This document shows, piece by piece, positions 50,986 to 59,048 of a stretch of DNA of 64,000 nucleotides (position 1 is the stretch's first letter; each line of letters starts with the position of its first letter). The notes under the pieces are model-generated. The model was not told where the DNA came from. It saw nothing but the letters and a program-made list of their open reading frames with translations, and searched no databases. Origin of the DNA: Enterobacter asburiae (GTDB lineage Bacteria; Pseudomonadota; Gammaproteobacteria; Enterobacterales; Enterobacteriaceae). A program made the position numbers and the translations under genes. The DNA is taken from NCBI RefSeq assembly GCF_024599655.1, contig NZ_CP102247.1:434001-498000 (forward strand), written 5' to 3'.

Positions 50986-52641
50986 ATGTTATCTGGGCAA
51001 ACACCCACCCGGCAATGGAACACGCGACGCAGCGAAAAAGCGCGTCGTCTGGCCTCCGTACCGGTGCAGGGCAAGGTACTGCCAACCGGCGATCTTGTCG
51101 CCATGCTGGAAAAATTAATCGCGCCTGGCGATAAGGTCGTTCTGGAAGGTAACAACCAGAAGCAGGCGGATTTCCTTTCCCGCTCGCTGGCCGAAGTGAA
51201 CCCGCAAATCGTTCACGACCTGCATATGATCATGCCGAGCGTCGGCCGTAGCGAGCATCTGGACATCTTCGAGAAAGGCATCGCCCGCAAGCTGGACTTC
51301 TCCTTCTCCGGGACGCAAAGCCTGCGTATTTCGCAGCTGCTGGAAGACGGTCAGCTCGAAATCGGTGCGATTCACACCTACATCGAACTTTACTCACGCC
51401 TCTACGTCGACCTTTCGCCCAACGTGGCGCTGATTGCCGGTTTTAAAGCCGACCGCAAAGGCAACCTCTATACCGGAGCGAGTACCGAAGATACCCCGGC
51501 GCTGGTGGAAGCCGCCGCGTTCCACGACGGCATCGTCATCGCACAGGTGAACGAGCTGGTGGACGACGAGTGCGAGCTGCCGCGCGTGGATATTCCGGGC
51601 TCCTGGATCGACTACGTGGTCGTTGCGGACAAACCGTTCTTTATTGAACCGCTGTTCACCCGCGACCCGCGCCTCATTAAGCAGGAGCATATCCTGATGG
51701 CGATGATGGCCATCAAAGGCATCTACGCAGAGCACCAGGTGCAGTCCCTGAACCACGGTATCGGCTTTAACACCGCGGCGATTGAGCTGCTGCTGCCCAC
51801 CTACGGCGAACAGCTCGGCCTGAAGGGCAAAATCTGTAAACACTGGACGCTGAACCCGCATCCGACGCTGATCCCCGCCATTGAAAGCGGCTGGGTGGAG
51901 AGCGTGCACTGCTTCGGCGGCGAGCTGGGGATGGAAGAGTACATCCGCGCCCGTCCGGACGTGTTCTTTACCGGTGCCGACGGCTCCATGCGTTCCAACC
52001 GCGCCTTCTGCCAGCTGGCAGGCCAGTACGCGGTGGATATGTTCATCGGCTCTACGCTGCAGGTTGACGGTTACGCCAACTCCTCAACGGTGACGCGCGG
52101 TCGTCTTTCCGGCTTCGGCGGTGCGCCAAACATGGGCCATGACCCGCACGGTCGTCGTCACGCGACCCCGGCCTGGCTGAACATGATCACCGAGCCGGAC
52201 CCAATGCAGCGCGGTAAAAAACTGGTCGTGCAGATGGTGGAAACCTTCCAGGCGGGCGTGAAGCCAACCTTCGTGGAAAAACTTGATGCCGTTGACGTGG
52301 CGAAAGCCTCCGGCATGCCGCTGGCACCGGTGATGATTTACGGTGATGACGTGACGCACGTGCTGACGGAAGAGGGGATTGCCTACCTCTACCGGGCGAA
52401 AGATCTGGAAGAGCGTCGGGCCATGGTTGCCGCCGTCGCGGGGATCACCGATATCGGCCTGGGCGTTGACGCCAAACGCGTGGCGGAACTGCGCCAGAGC
52501 GGCAAAGTGGTGTACCCGGAAGATATGGGGATTCGCCGCACCGACGCCACCCGCTCTCTGCTGGCTGCGGGCAGCGTGTCTGACCTCGTGGAGTGGTCCG
52601 GCGGTCTGTATAACCCACCTGCGAAATTCCGGAGCTGGTAA
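50986..52641 (+). CDS. mdcA: malonate decarboxylase alpha subunit (acetyl-ACP:malonate ACP transferase)
   Basis: A 551-residue CoA-transferase type subunit, the first gene of the mdc operon. It exchanges acetyl for malonyl on the ACP (MdcC) thiol, giving malonyl-S-ACP and acetate. Family stretches are seen at MIMPSVGRSEHLDIFEKGIAR and GSMRSNRAFCQLAGQYAVDMFIGSTLQVDGYAN. The length equals Klebsiella MdcA. AGGAGG lies eight bases before the ATG. It overlaps the mdcB start by one base (TAATG). The divergent region toward yheT (228 bp) holds the likely promoter. Confidence 0.96.
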   Translation: MLSGQTPTRQWNTRRSEKARRLASVPVQGKVLPTGDLVAMLEKLIAPGDKVVLEGNNQKQADFLSRSLAEVNPQIVHDLHMIMPSVGRSEHLDIFEKGIARKLDFSFSGTQSLRISQLLEDGQLEIGAIHTYIELYSRLYVDLSPNVALIAGFKADRKGNLYTGASTEDTPALVEAAAFHDGIVIAQVNELVDDECELPRVDIPGSWIDYVVVADKPFFIEPLFTRDPRLIKQEHILMAMMAIKGIYAEHQVQSLNHGIGFNTAAIELLLPTYGEQLGLKGKICKHWTLNPHPTLIPAIESGWVESVHCFGGELGMEEYIRARPDVFFTGADGSMRSNRAFCQLAGQYAVDMFIGSTLQVDGYANSSTVTRGRLSGFGGAPNMGHDPHGRRHATPAWLNMITEPDPMQRGKKLVVQMVETFQAGVKPTFVEKLDAVDVAKASGMPLAPVMIYGDDVTHVLTEEGIAYLYRAKDLEERRAMVAAVAGITDIGLGVDAKRVAELRQSGKVVYPEDMGIRRTDATRSLLAAGSVSDLVEWSGGLYNPPAKFRSW

Positions 52642-53498
52642 TGAAACTTCTGCCCCAGATTCAGGTTGAAGGCGGTGCCGAATGGCTGGCGCGAACCGCC
52701 ACGCAGTGTCTGATTGACGAAGCACGTTTAAGCCCGAAACCCGGTCTGGTGGACAGTCGGGGGAACGGCGCGCACCACGATTTATCCCTTGCGCTGATGG
52801 AGCGCTCCGCGCACAGCCTGACTCCCACGTTTCAGGCGCTGGCGCAGCAGAGCTGGCTGCGTCCGGCAGATATTGCGCTTCGGCAAACCGTTGGCCGTCT
52901 TGGCCGCGAAGGCGAGCAGCAGATGATGGCGGCCACCGACGGGGTGAATACCCATCGTGGCGCGATCTGGGCGCTGGGATTGCTGGTGAGCGCGGTGGCG
53001 ATGCTGGGCGGTGATGCAGCTGCGCAGGCCGTCGCGAATACCGCCGCGCAGCTGGCGAAACTCCCGGACGACGCGGCACCGAAGGTGTTCAGCAAAGGCC
53101 TGCGCGTCACGCACCGCTACCGCGTGCCGGGCGCACGCGAAGAGGCGCAGCAGGCGTTCCCGCACGTTATGCAGCGCGCGCTGCCGCAGCTTCGCCTCAG
53201 CCGTCTCAACGGCAGCAGTGAGGCGCAGGCCAGGCTCGACGCGCTGATGGCCATCATGACCTCCCTCACCGACACCTGCGTGCTGTCGCGCGCCGGAATG
53301 GAGGGGCTGGACGCCATGCAGAGCGGTGCCCGTGCGGTACTGAATGCAGGAGGCTGTGCAACGGCTGCGGGCCAGCAGGCGCTGGCGAGCTTAGATCGCC
53401 AGATGCTCTCGCTCAACGCCTCGCCGGGCGGCGCTGCCGACCTGCTTGCCGCCACGCTGTTTCTCGACCGCGTCGAAACGCCTTATTCAAAGCATTAA
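52641..53498 (+). CDS. mdcB: triphosphoribosyl-dephospho-CoA synthase
   Basis: A 285-residue CitG/MdcB-family enzyme. It makes the precursor of the prosthetic group 2'-(5''-phosphoribosyl)-3'-dephospho-CoA from ATP and dephospho-CoA. The family motif EARLSPKPGLVDSRGNGAHHDLS is at about residues 28-50. A second conserved part is DTCVLSRAGMEGLD. It is coupled to mdcA through TAATG. Confidence 0.94.
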   Translation: MKLLPQIQVEGGAEWLARTATQCLIDEARLSPKPGLVDSRGNGAHHDLSLALMERSAHSLTPTFQALAQQSWLRPADIALRQTVGRLGREGEQQMMAATDGVNTHRGAIWALGLLVSAVAMLGGDAAAQAVANTAAQLAKLPDDAAPKVFSKGLRVTHRYRVPGAREEAQQAFPHVMQRALPQLRLSRLNGSSEAQARLDALMAIMTSLTDTCVLSRAGMEGLDAMQSGARAVLNAGGCATAAGQQALASLDRQMLSLNASPGGAADLLAATLFLDRVETPYSKH

Positions 53499-53507
53499 GA
53501 GGAAGTT

Positions 53508-53807
53508 ATGGAAAAAATTACATTGACCGTGCCAGCCAGCCGCGCGTTAAGCGGCAGGGCGCTGGCGGGCGTCGTCGGCTCCGGGGATATGGAGGTGCTC
53601 TTCAGCGCCGAACCGGGCCAGACGCTAACCATTGATATCACCACCTCAGTCGACAACAGCCGTGGCCGCTGGGAGGCGCTGTTCAACCGCCTGCAAACGG
53701 TCAGCAGCCTGCCTGCAGGCAAACTGACCATTCATGACTTCGGCGCGACGCCGGGCGTGGCGCGCATTCGCATCGAACAGGTTTTTGAGGGGGTGAGCCA
53801 TGCGTAA
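53508..53807 (+). CDS. mdcC: malonate decarboxylase acyl carrier protein
   Basis: A 99-residue ACP subunit. The serine that carries the phosphoribosyl-dephospho-CoA arm is Ser25, in GVVGSGDMEVL, the same position as in Klebsiella MdcC. The carrier moves malonyl and acetyl groups between MdcA and MdcDE. Its last bases overlap the mdcD start. Confidence 0.95.
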   Translation: MEKITLTVPASRALSGRALAGVVGSGDMEVLFSAEPGQTLTIDITTSVDNSRGRWEALFNRLQTVSSLPAGKLTIHDFGATPGVARIRIEQVFEGVSHA

Positions 53808-54633
53808 CGACAGCAGCTTTATCGAACTAAAAGCGCGCCAGCGCGCGCAGGCTCTGCTTGACGAGGGCAGCTACCGCGAACTGCTGGATCCGTTTGAAGG
53901 CATTATCTCTCCGTGGCTTGGGCCGCAGGGGATTGTTCCGCAGGCCGATGACGGCATGGTCGTCGCAAAAGGCACCATCAACGGTCAGCCTGCGGTCGTG
54001 GTCGCGATTGAAGGCGCGTTCCAGGGCGGCAGCATGGGCGAAGTGTCCGGTGCAAAAATGGCGGCGGCGCTGGAGCTGGCGGCGGAAGATAACCGCAACG
54101 GCATTCCGACGCAGGCTGTGCTGTGCCTCGAAACCGGCGGCGTGCGTCTTCAGGAGGCTAACCTCGGCCTGGCGGCGATTGCCGATATCCACGCCGCGAT
54201 TGTAGACCTGCGTCACTACACGCCCGTTATCGGGATTGTGGCCGGGACCGTGGGCTGCTTCGGCGGGATGTCCATTGCCGCGGCGCTATGCAGCTACCTG
54301 ATTGTGACCCGCGAAGCGCGTCTTGGCCTCAACGGCCCGCAGGTTATCGAGCAGGAGGCGGGCATTGAAGAGTACGACTCCCGCGACCGTCCGTTTATCT
54401 GGAGCATGACCGGTGGGGAAGTGCGCTATCAAAGCGGGCTGGTGGACGCGCTGGTGGGCGACGGTGTAAATGCGGTGAAAGCGGCGATGAACGACGCGAT
54501 TGCGAAAGGCGTACCGGCGAAACACCGCACCGATAACTACGACGATTACCTGAACCGTCTGACGAATTTCGACACCCGCAAGCAGGCCGATGCCGAACAG
54601 ATTAACGCGCTTTTTGCCCGGGAGGTGAAATGA
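53800..54633 (+). CDS. mdcD: malonate decarboxylase beta subunit
   Basis: A 277-residue subunit with the carboxyltransferase (crotonase-like) fold. With MdcE it decarboxylates malonyl-S-ACP to acetyl-S-ACP. The oxyanion glycine stretch is GIVAGTVGCFGGMSIAAALC. It overlaps mdcC by eight bases and mdcE by four. Confidence 0.95.
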   Translation: MRNDSSFIELKARQRAQALLDEGSYRELLDPFEGIISPWLGPQGIVPQADDGMVVAKGTINGQPAVVVAIEGAFQGGSMGEVSGAKMAAALELAAEDNRNGIPTQAVLCLETGGVRLQEANLGLAAIADIHAAIVDLRHYTPVIGIVAGTVGCFGGMSIAAALCSYLIVTREARLGLNGPQVIEQEAGIEEYDSRDRPFIWSMTGGEVRYQSGLVDALVGDGVNAVKAAMNDAIAKGVPAKHRTDNYDDYLNRLTNFDTRKQADAEQINALFAREVK

Positions 54634-55433
54634 TGAGTAATTCAAAAAGCCGTGGCGAGCTCTGGCTGGAAACCCTCGCCCCGAATGCCAAACGTATCGA
54701 AGGGCTGTGCCCGTCCGTGCAGGCAGCAGACGGCGAGCTGAACGGTGAGGCGGTGCGCTTTGTGGCCGTGGTGCCGGATGCCAACAACCACTTCCCGCGC
54801 GCGGCGAAAGGTGAAGTCGGTCTGCTGGAAGGCTGGACGCTGGCGAAGGTGGTTAGCGAAACCGTCGCCGCTGACGCAGAGAAGTCCGTCAAACGCCCGA
54901 TTGTGGCGGTGATTGACGTCCCAAGCCAGGCCTATGGCCGTCGCGAAGAGGCGTTTGGTATCCATCAGGCGCTGGCAGGATCCGCTGCTGCATATGCTAA
55001 CGCGCGCCTGGCCGGTCACCCGGTGATTGGGCTTATCGTCGGCAAGGCGATGTCCGGCGCGTTCCTGGCGCACGGCTACCAGGCCAACCGTCTGATCGCC
55101 TTTAACGACAAGGGCGTGCTGATCCACGCGATGGGCAAAGAGTCCGCCGCTCGCATCACGCTGCGTACCGTCGAGGCGCTGGAAAAACTGGCGGCGACCA
55201 TTCCGCCAATGGCCTACGACATCAGCAACTACGCGACGCTGGGGCTGCTCTCCAGCCTGCTGGACATCAGCAACCCGGATGCCCCATCCGATAACGATCT
55301 GGCGCAGGTGAAATCCACCCTGCAACAGGCCATCAGCGATGCTCGTCAGGACGCGACGCTTAAAAACCGTCTGGGTGCTGACAACCGCCGCAGCTCGGCG
55401 CTCGTACGCGAACGTATGCGAGCCAGCTGGTAA
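54630..55433 (+). CDS. mdcE: malonate decarboxylase gamma subunit
   Basis: A 267-residue partner of MdcD with the same fold. The conserved part is VIGLIVGKAMSGAFLAHGYQANRLIAF near residues 131-157. The start is either of two adjacent ATG codons (54630 or 54633). It ends before a 128-base gap that contains a large hairpin, the only real gap within the operon. Confidence 0.94.
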   Translation: MMSNSKSRGELWLETLAPNAKRIEGLCPSVQAADGELNGEAVRFVAVVPDANNHFPRAAKGEVGLLEGWTLAKVVSETVAADAEKSVKRPIVAVIDVPSQAYGRREEAFGIHQALAGSAAAYANARLAGHPVIGLIVGKAMSGAFLAHGYQANRLIAFNDKGVLIHAMGKESAARITLRTVEALEKLAATIPPMAYDISNYATLGLLSSLLDISNPDAPSDNDLAQVKSTLQQAISDARQDATLKNRLGADNRRSSALVRERMRASW

Positions 55434-55454
55434 GTAAAAAAAAGACCTGCCAGA

Positions 55455-55505
55455 GATGCAAACCCCCGCGAGCGCGTCCGCTGCGCCCGCGTGGGAGCCT
55501 GCATC
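55455..55505 (+). other. GC-rich stem-loop inside the mdc operon
   Basis: Arms GATGCA (55455-55460) and TGCATC (55500-55505) enclose a CCCCGCG / CGCGTGGG stem and a GC-rich loop. It lies between mdcE and mdcF. No T-run follows directly. It could be an RNA-processing or stability element. Confidence 0.55.
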
Positions 55506-55561
55506 CTGAAAAATAATAAACATCGCACCAGTGCTAAAACTTTTTTTACTACAGGTGATTT

Positions 55562-56521
55562 ATGACTTACGTAATTGTTCATGCTCTTGCACCGATTTTC
55601 GTCATCATGCTGCTGGGATTCTGGGCCGGTAAGGCAAAGATGGTCGATAACAAAAACGTTTCCCTGCTCAATATCTTCGTGATGGATTTTGCACTGCCTG
55701 CCGCGCTGTTTAGTGCCACCGTGCAAACGCCGTGGACCGGCATCGTGGCGCAGTCGCCGCTGATTCTGGTGCTGACGCTGGCGATGTGGATTACCTATGC
55801 GGCCATCTACTTCCTCGCGACTAAAGTCTTTAATAAATCCCCGCAGGACGCGGCCGTGCTGACCCTGACGGTGGCGCTGCCTAACTACGCGGCGCTGGGC
55901 CTGCCGATTCTGGGCAGCGTGCTGGGTGAAGGATCGTCCACGTCGCTCTCCGTGGCGGTCTCTATTGCCTGCGGTTCAGTGCTGATGACCCCGTTCTGCC
56001 TGCTGATCCTGGAGCGTGAGAAAGCGCGCGCCGAGGGGAATAACTCTGGCTCAACGCTCTCCATGCTGCCGGTGCTGATGTGGCGCTCCATTAAGAAACC
56101 GATCGTGATGGGCCCGCTGCTGGGCGTGATTCTGTCCGCCATCGGGATCAAAATGCCGGAGCTGGTGCTTGCGGCGATTAAACCGCTGGGGCTGTCGGCG
56201 ACCGCTGCGGCGCTGTTCCTGACCGGGGTGATCCTCTCTGCCCGCAAGCTGCAGATCAACACCATGGTGATCACCTCCACCATCGCCAAGCTGCTGATTC
56301 AGCCTGCGATTGCCTGGGGTATTGTGCTGATCTTCGGTCTGCACGGCTCCGTGGCGATCACCGCTATCCTGATGATTGCGCTCTCTGCGGGCTTCTTCGG
56401 CGTGGTGTTCGGTAACCGCTTTGGCGTGCAGTCGCCGGATGCTGAAGCCGTGCTGCTGTTAAGCTCCGTACTGTGTATCCTGTCGCTGCCGCTGTTTATC
56501 TCGCTGACTTCAGGAATGTAA
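55562..56521 (+). CDS. mdcF: malonate transporter MdcF (AEC family)
   Basis: A 319-residue auxin-efflux-carrier-family permease with about ten TM segments. The family stretch LTVALPNYAALGLPILGSVLG is at residues ~101-121. Klebsiella MdcF is the same length and is the probable malonate importer. It has its own good leader (CAGGTGATTT before the ATG). It is followed by mdcG two bases after the stop. Confidence 0.92.
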   Translation: MTYVIVHALAPIFVIMLLGFWAGKAKMVDNKNVSLLNIFVMDFALPAALFSATVQTPWTGIVAQSPLILVLTLAMWITYAAIYFLATKVFNKSPQDAAVLTLTVALPNYAALGLPILGSVLGEGSSTSLSVAVSIACGSVLMTPFCLLILEREKARAEGNNSGSTLSMLPVLMWRSIKKPIVMGPLLGVILSAIGIKMPELVLAAIKPLGLSATAAALFLTGVILSARKLQINTMVITSTIAKLLIQPAIAWGIVLIFGLHGSVAITAILMIALSAGFFGVVFGNRFGVQSPDAEAVLLLSSVLCILSLPLFISLTSGM

Positions 56522-56523
56522 TT

Positions 56524-57141
56524 ATGACCACAACATTACGCCCGCACGACCTCATCTGGCTTACCGCGCGCGACGCGCTGGAAGGCATCACCGAATCCTG
56601 GGTGGAGGCGGCCTGGCATACCGGCCTGCCGGTGGTGGTGCGGCGTGATGTTGATAGCGAAGGCCGCATTCCCGTTGGCGTGCGCGGATTACGCCGCGAC
56701 CAGCGGGCGGCCGGATGGGTGAAGCCCGAAAACGTCCATCGCGTCGTTTCGCCTGAGGCGTTGAGCGTGACGGCCGATCTGCTGCGTTCGCCGTTTGTGA
56801 CACAGCCGCCGGTTCAGGTGGCGCTGCAGCTTGCGCAGCAGGCGTGGCCGTGGACGTGGGGGATCACCGGCAGCACCGGCTACGCGCTGGCGACGGGTAT
56901 TCCGGTTATTCATGCCGACAGCGATCTTGACCTGCTGATCCGCGCGCCGCAGCCGATTTCCCCCGATGCTTTTACCGCATGGCAGTCGCAGCTGAGCCGC
57001 GCGCTGTGTCGGGCGGATACGCAGGTGGATACCCCCGAGGGCGGCTTCGCGCTGGCGGAGTGGCTGCGTGACGGCAAAACGCTGCTGAAAACCCGTCGCG
57101 GACCGCGCCTGGTGGCGGATCCGTGGCGCAGGGAGGAGTGA
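56524..57141 (+). CDS. mdcG: phosphoribosyl-dephospho-CoA transferase (holo-ACP synthase)
   Basis: A 205-residue nucleotidyltransferase-like enzyme that attaches the prosthetic group to Ser25 of MdcC. The catalytic acidic pair is in DSDLDLLIRAP, as in the CitX/MdcG family. A longer reading from 56473 would overlap mdcF; ATG at 56524 (MTTTLRPHDLIWL) is the family start. Its stop overlaps the mdcH start (TGATG). Confidence 0.93.
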   Translation: MTTTLRPHDLIWLTARDALEGITESWVEAAWHTGLPVVVRRDVDSEGRIPVGVRGLRRDQRAAGWVKPENVHRVVSPEALSVTADLLRSPFVTQPPVQVALQLAQQAWPWTWGITGSTGYALATGIPVIHADSDLDLLIRAPQPISPDAFTAWQSQLSRALCRADTQVDTPEGGFALAEWLRDGKTLLKTRRGPRLVADPWRREE

Positions 57142-58037
57142 TGAAACTACTGTTTACCTTTCCGGGACAGGGCACGCAGCATGAAGACATGCTGCAAAAC
57201 CTGCCGGGAACGGAACTGGAACAGGCGCGAGAGGTGCTGGGCGCCGAAGTGGATACGCTGGACAGCGCGGACGCGTTAACCCATACCCGCGCGGTTCAGC
57301 TTTCGCTGCTGATTGCCGGTGTGGCCTGGGGGCGCGAGCTGGATCGTCGCGGCGTGACGCCGGATATCGTCAGCGGCCTGTCCATCGGCGCTTATCCGGC
57401 GGCGGTTATCGCGGGCGCGCTGGACTTTTCGGACGCGCTGAGGCTGGTGGCGCTGCGCGGTGATTTGATGGAGCAGGCGTACCCGCACGGCTACGGCCTG
57501 ACGGCAATCATGGGCTTAACCCTGCCGCAGGTAGAAACGCTGATTGAAGGCACCGGAACCTACATTGCCAACCTGAACGCAGAAACGCAGATCGTGATTG
57601 CCGGAAGCGATGACGGGATGGCGCAGGTGGCGGCGCGAGCGCTGGCCAAAGGGGCGAGCAAGGCCAAACGGCTGGCGGTCAGCGTGCCGTCCCACTGCGA
57701 ACTGCTGGCGGAACCGGCGAAAAAGCTGGCGGCGGCATTTGAGTCCGTCACGCTGGCTCGTCCACGCTGCGCGTACCTGAGCGGCAGTACCGGCCGCGTG
57801 CTCTGGCAGCCGGAAAAAATCGCCGACGATCTGGCGATGAACATGGCGCGAACCGTGCGCTGGCAGGAGGCGGTGATTTCCGCTAACGAGCGTGAAGCGC
57901 GGCTGGCAATTGAGATGCCGCCCGGCGGCGTACTGACCTGCCTGACGCGGCAGGCTGCGTGGGAAGGGGAGACCCTTTCGCTGGAACGCAGCGGGGTAGA
58001 CGTGGCGGTGCATCTGGCGAAGCGGCTTCGTGCGTGA
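57141..58037 (+). CDS. mdcH: malonyl-CoA:ACP transacylase MdcH
   Basis: A 298-residue FabD-like malonyltransferase that first loads malonyl on the MdcC carrier. Motifs are FTFPGQGTQ, the nucleophile elbow GLSIGAYPAA (Ser), and His in SVPSHCELL. It starts at ATG 57141, coupled to mdcG. It is the last operon gene. A REP hairpin follows. Confidence 0.94.
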   Translation: MKLLFTFPGQGTQHEDMLQNLPGTELEQAREVLGAEVDTLDSADALTHTRAVQLSLLIAGVAWGRELDRRGVTPDIVSGLSIGAYPAAVIAGALDFSDALRLVALRGDLMEQAYPHGYGLTAIMGLTLPQVETLIEGTGTYIANLNAETQIVIAGSDDGMAQVAARALAKGASKAKRLAVSVPSHCELLAEPAKKLAAAFESVTLARPRCAYLSGSTGRVLWQPEKIADDLAMNMARTVRWQEAVISANEREARLAIEMPPGGVLTCLTRQAAWEGETLSLERSGVDVAVHLAKRLRA

Positions 58038-58045
58038 GTTTTTTT

Positions 58046-58073
58046 GCCCGGTGGCGGCTGCGCCTTACCGGGC
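58046..58073. repeat. REP-like element after mdcH
   Basis: GCCCGGT / ACCGGGC palindrome with the family CTACGG tail, between convergent mdcH and mdcR. Its presence in the mdc cluster argues that the cluster is not very recent. Confidence 0.8.
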
Positions 58074-58100
58074 CTACGGGTTCGGTTGTCTTGTTTTATA

Positions 58101-59033
58101 TCACACACTTTCCTGCAGGCTGCGCGCATACATCCGCCCTTCGGCGGCTAATGCCCGCAGGCTCGGGTCCTGCTCGCGGTTGCGGGCGAAGACGATGGCG
58201 ATCAGCTGCTGCATCTGGTACGGCTCCGCCAGCTTCAACAGCTGCACCGAATTCTCGTAGACCTTCTTCATCCTGCCCGGCATCAGCGTAAAACCCACGC
58301 CTGCCTGCACCAGGCTCAGCATCGAGAAGATGTCATTCACGCGGGTGACAATTTCCGGCTCGAACCCGGCGATATGAAACGCCTCCTGAAACCCGGCGTA
58401 GGTCGCAAAACCTTCTGCAAGCGCGACAAATTTCTGATCTTTGTAATCGCGGAGATCCGCTGGCCCGTGGGTATTCAGCGTGGCGGAAGCCGGTGCGGCG
58501 AGGAAGATGTCGTCGTGGAAGAGCGGCAGAACCTCAAGGCTGTTGCGGTCTATGTCGCTTTCGGAGATGGAGATAAGAATCGCGTCCAGCGAGCCTTCAT
58601 CCAGCATGTGCAGCAGGGTGTCGTTGGAGCCCATCGTCAGATCCATCTCCAGATCCGGACGGCGCAGCTTCATGCCCATAATCAGGCGCGGCACGGTTTC
58701 CAGCGTCAGGGAGTAGAGCGTGCCCACGCGCAGCCGCCCCTGGCCGATACCGGCGATTTTGCGCGACTCTTCCAGCCCGCGCTCCATCACCTGCATCACC
58801 TCCTGGCAATACTCCAGCAGCGTCCAGGCGGAAGGCAGGGCAATCAGGTTGCGCCCCTTGTGGGTAAAGAGCGGGCAGCGCACGTTCTCTTCCAGCGTGT
58901 GCAGCGCGCGGTGCACGCTGACGCCGCTCAGGCCCAGCGTTTCGGCGGTACGCGCGATATTCCCTTTCTCCATAAACGTCATGAAGATGCTGAGCTTGCG
59001 GAATGTAATATCGCTCGTGGTATCGAAACGCAT
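58101..59033 (-). CDS. mdcR: LysR-family regulator of the mdc operon
   Basis: A 310-residue LysR-type regulator. The N-terminal winged HTH is at residues ~11-68 (LSIFMTFMEKGNIARTAETLGLSGVSVHRALHTLEE). The C-terminal effector domain binds the inducer, probably malonate. It is at the 3' end of the operon and convergent with it, the same layout as in Klebsiella. The stop of yheS lies 16 bases upstream of its start. Confidence 0.92.
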   Translation of the reverse strand: MRFDTTSDITFRKLSIFMTFMEKGNIARTAETLGLSGVSVHRALHTLEENVRCPLFTHKGRNLIALPSAWTLLEYCQEVMQVMERGLEESRKIAGIGQGRLRVGTLYSLTLETVPRLIMGMKLRRPDLEMDLTMGSNDTLLHMLDEGSLDAILISISESDIDRNSLEVLPLFHDDIFLAAPASATLNTHGPADLRDYKDQKFVALAEGFATYAGFQEAFHIAGFEPEIVTRVNDIFSMLSLVQAGVGFTLMPGRMKKVYENSVQLLKLAEPYQMQQLIAIVFARNREQDPSLRALAAEGRMYARSLQESV

Positions 59034-59048
59034 AACCCTCCCGATGGT

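Noticed and set aside
50758..59048. Signs that the mdc cluster was recently acquired (integrase, att repeats, odd base use).
   Set aside because: No mobility gene, tRNA or flanking direct repeat is seen, and base use and REP content look like the rest of the window.
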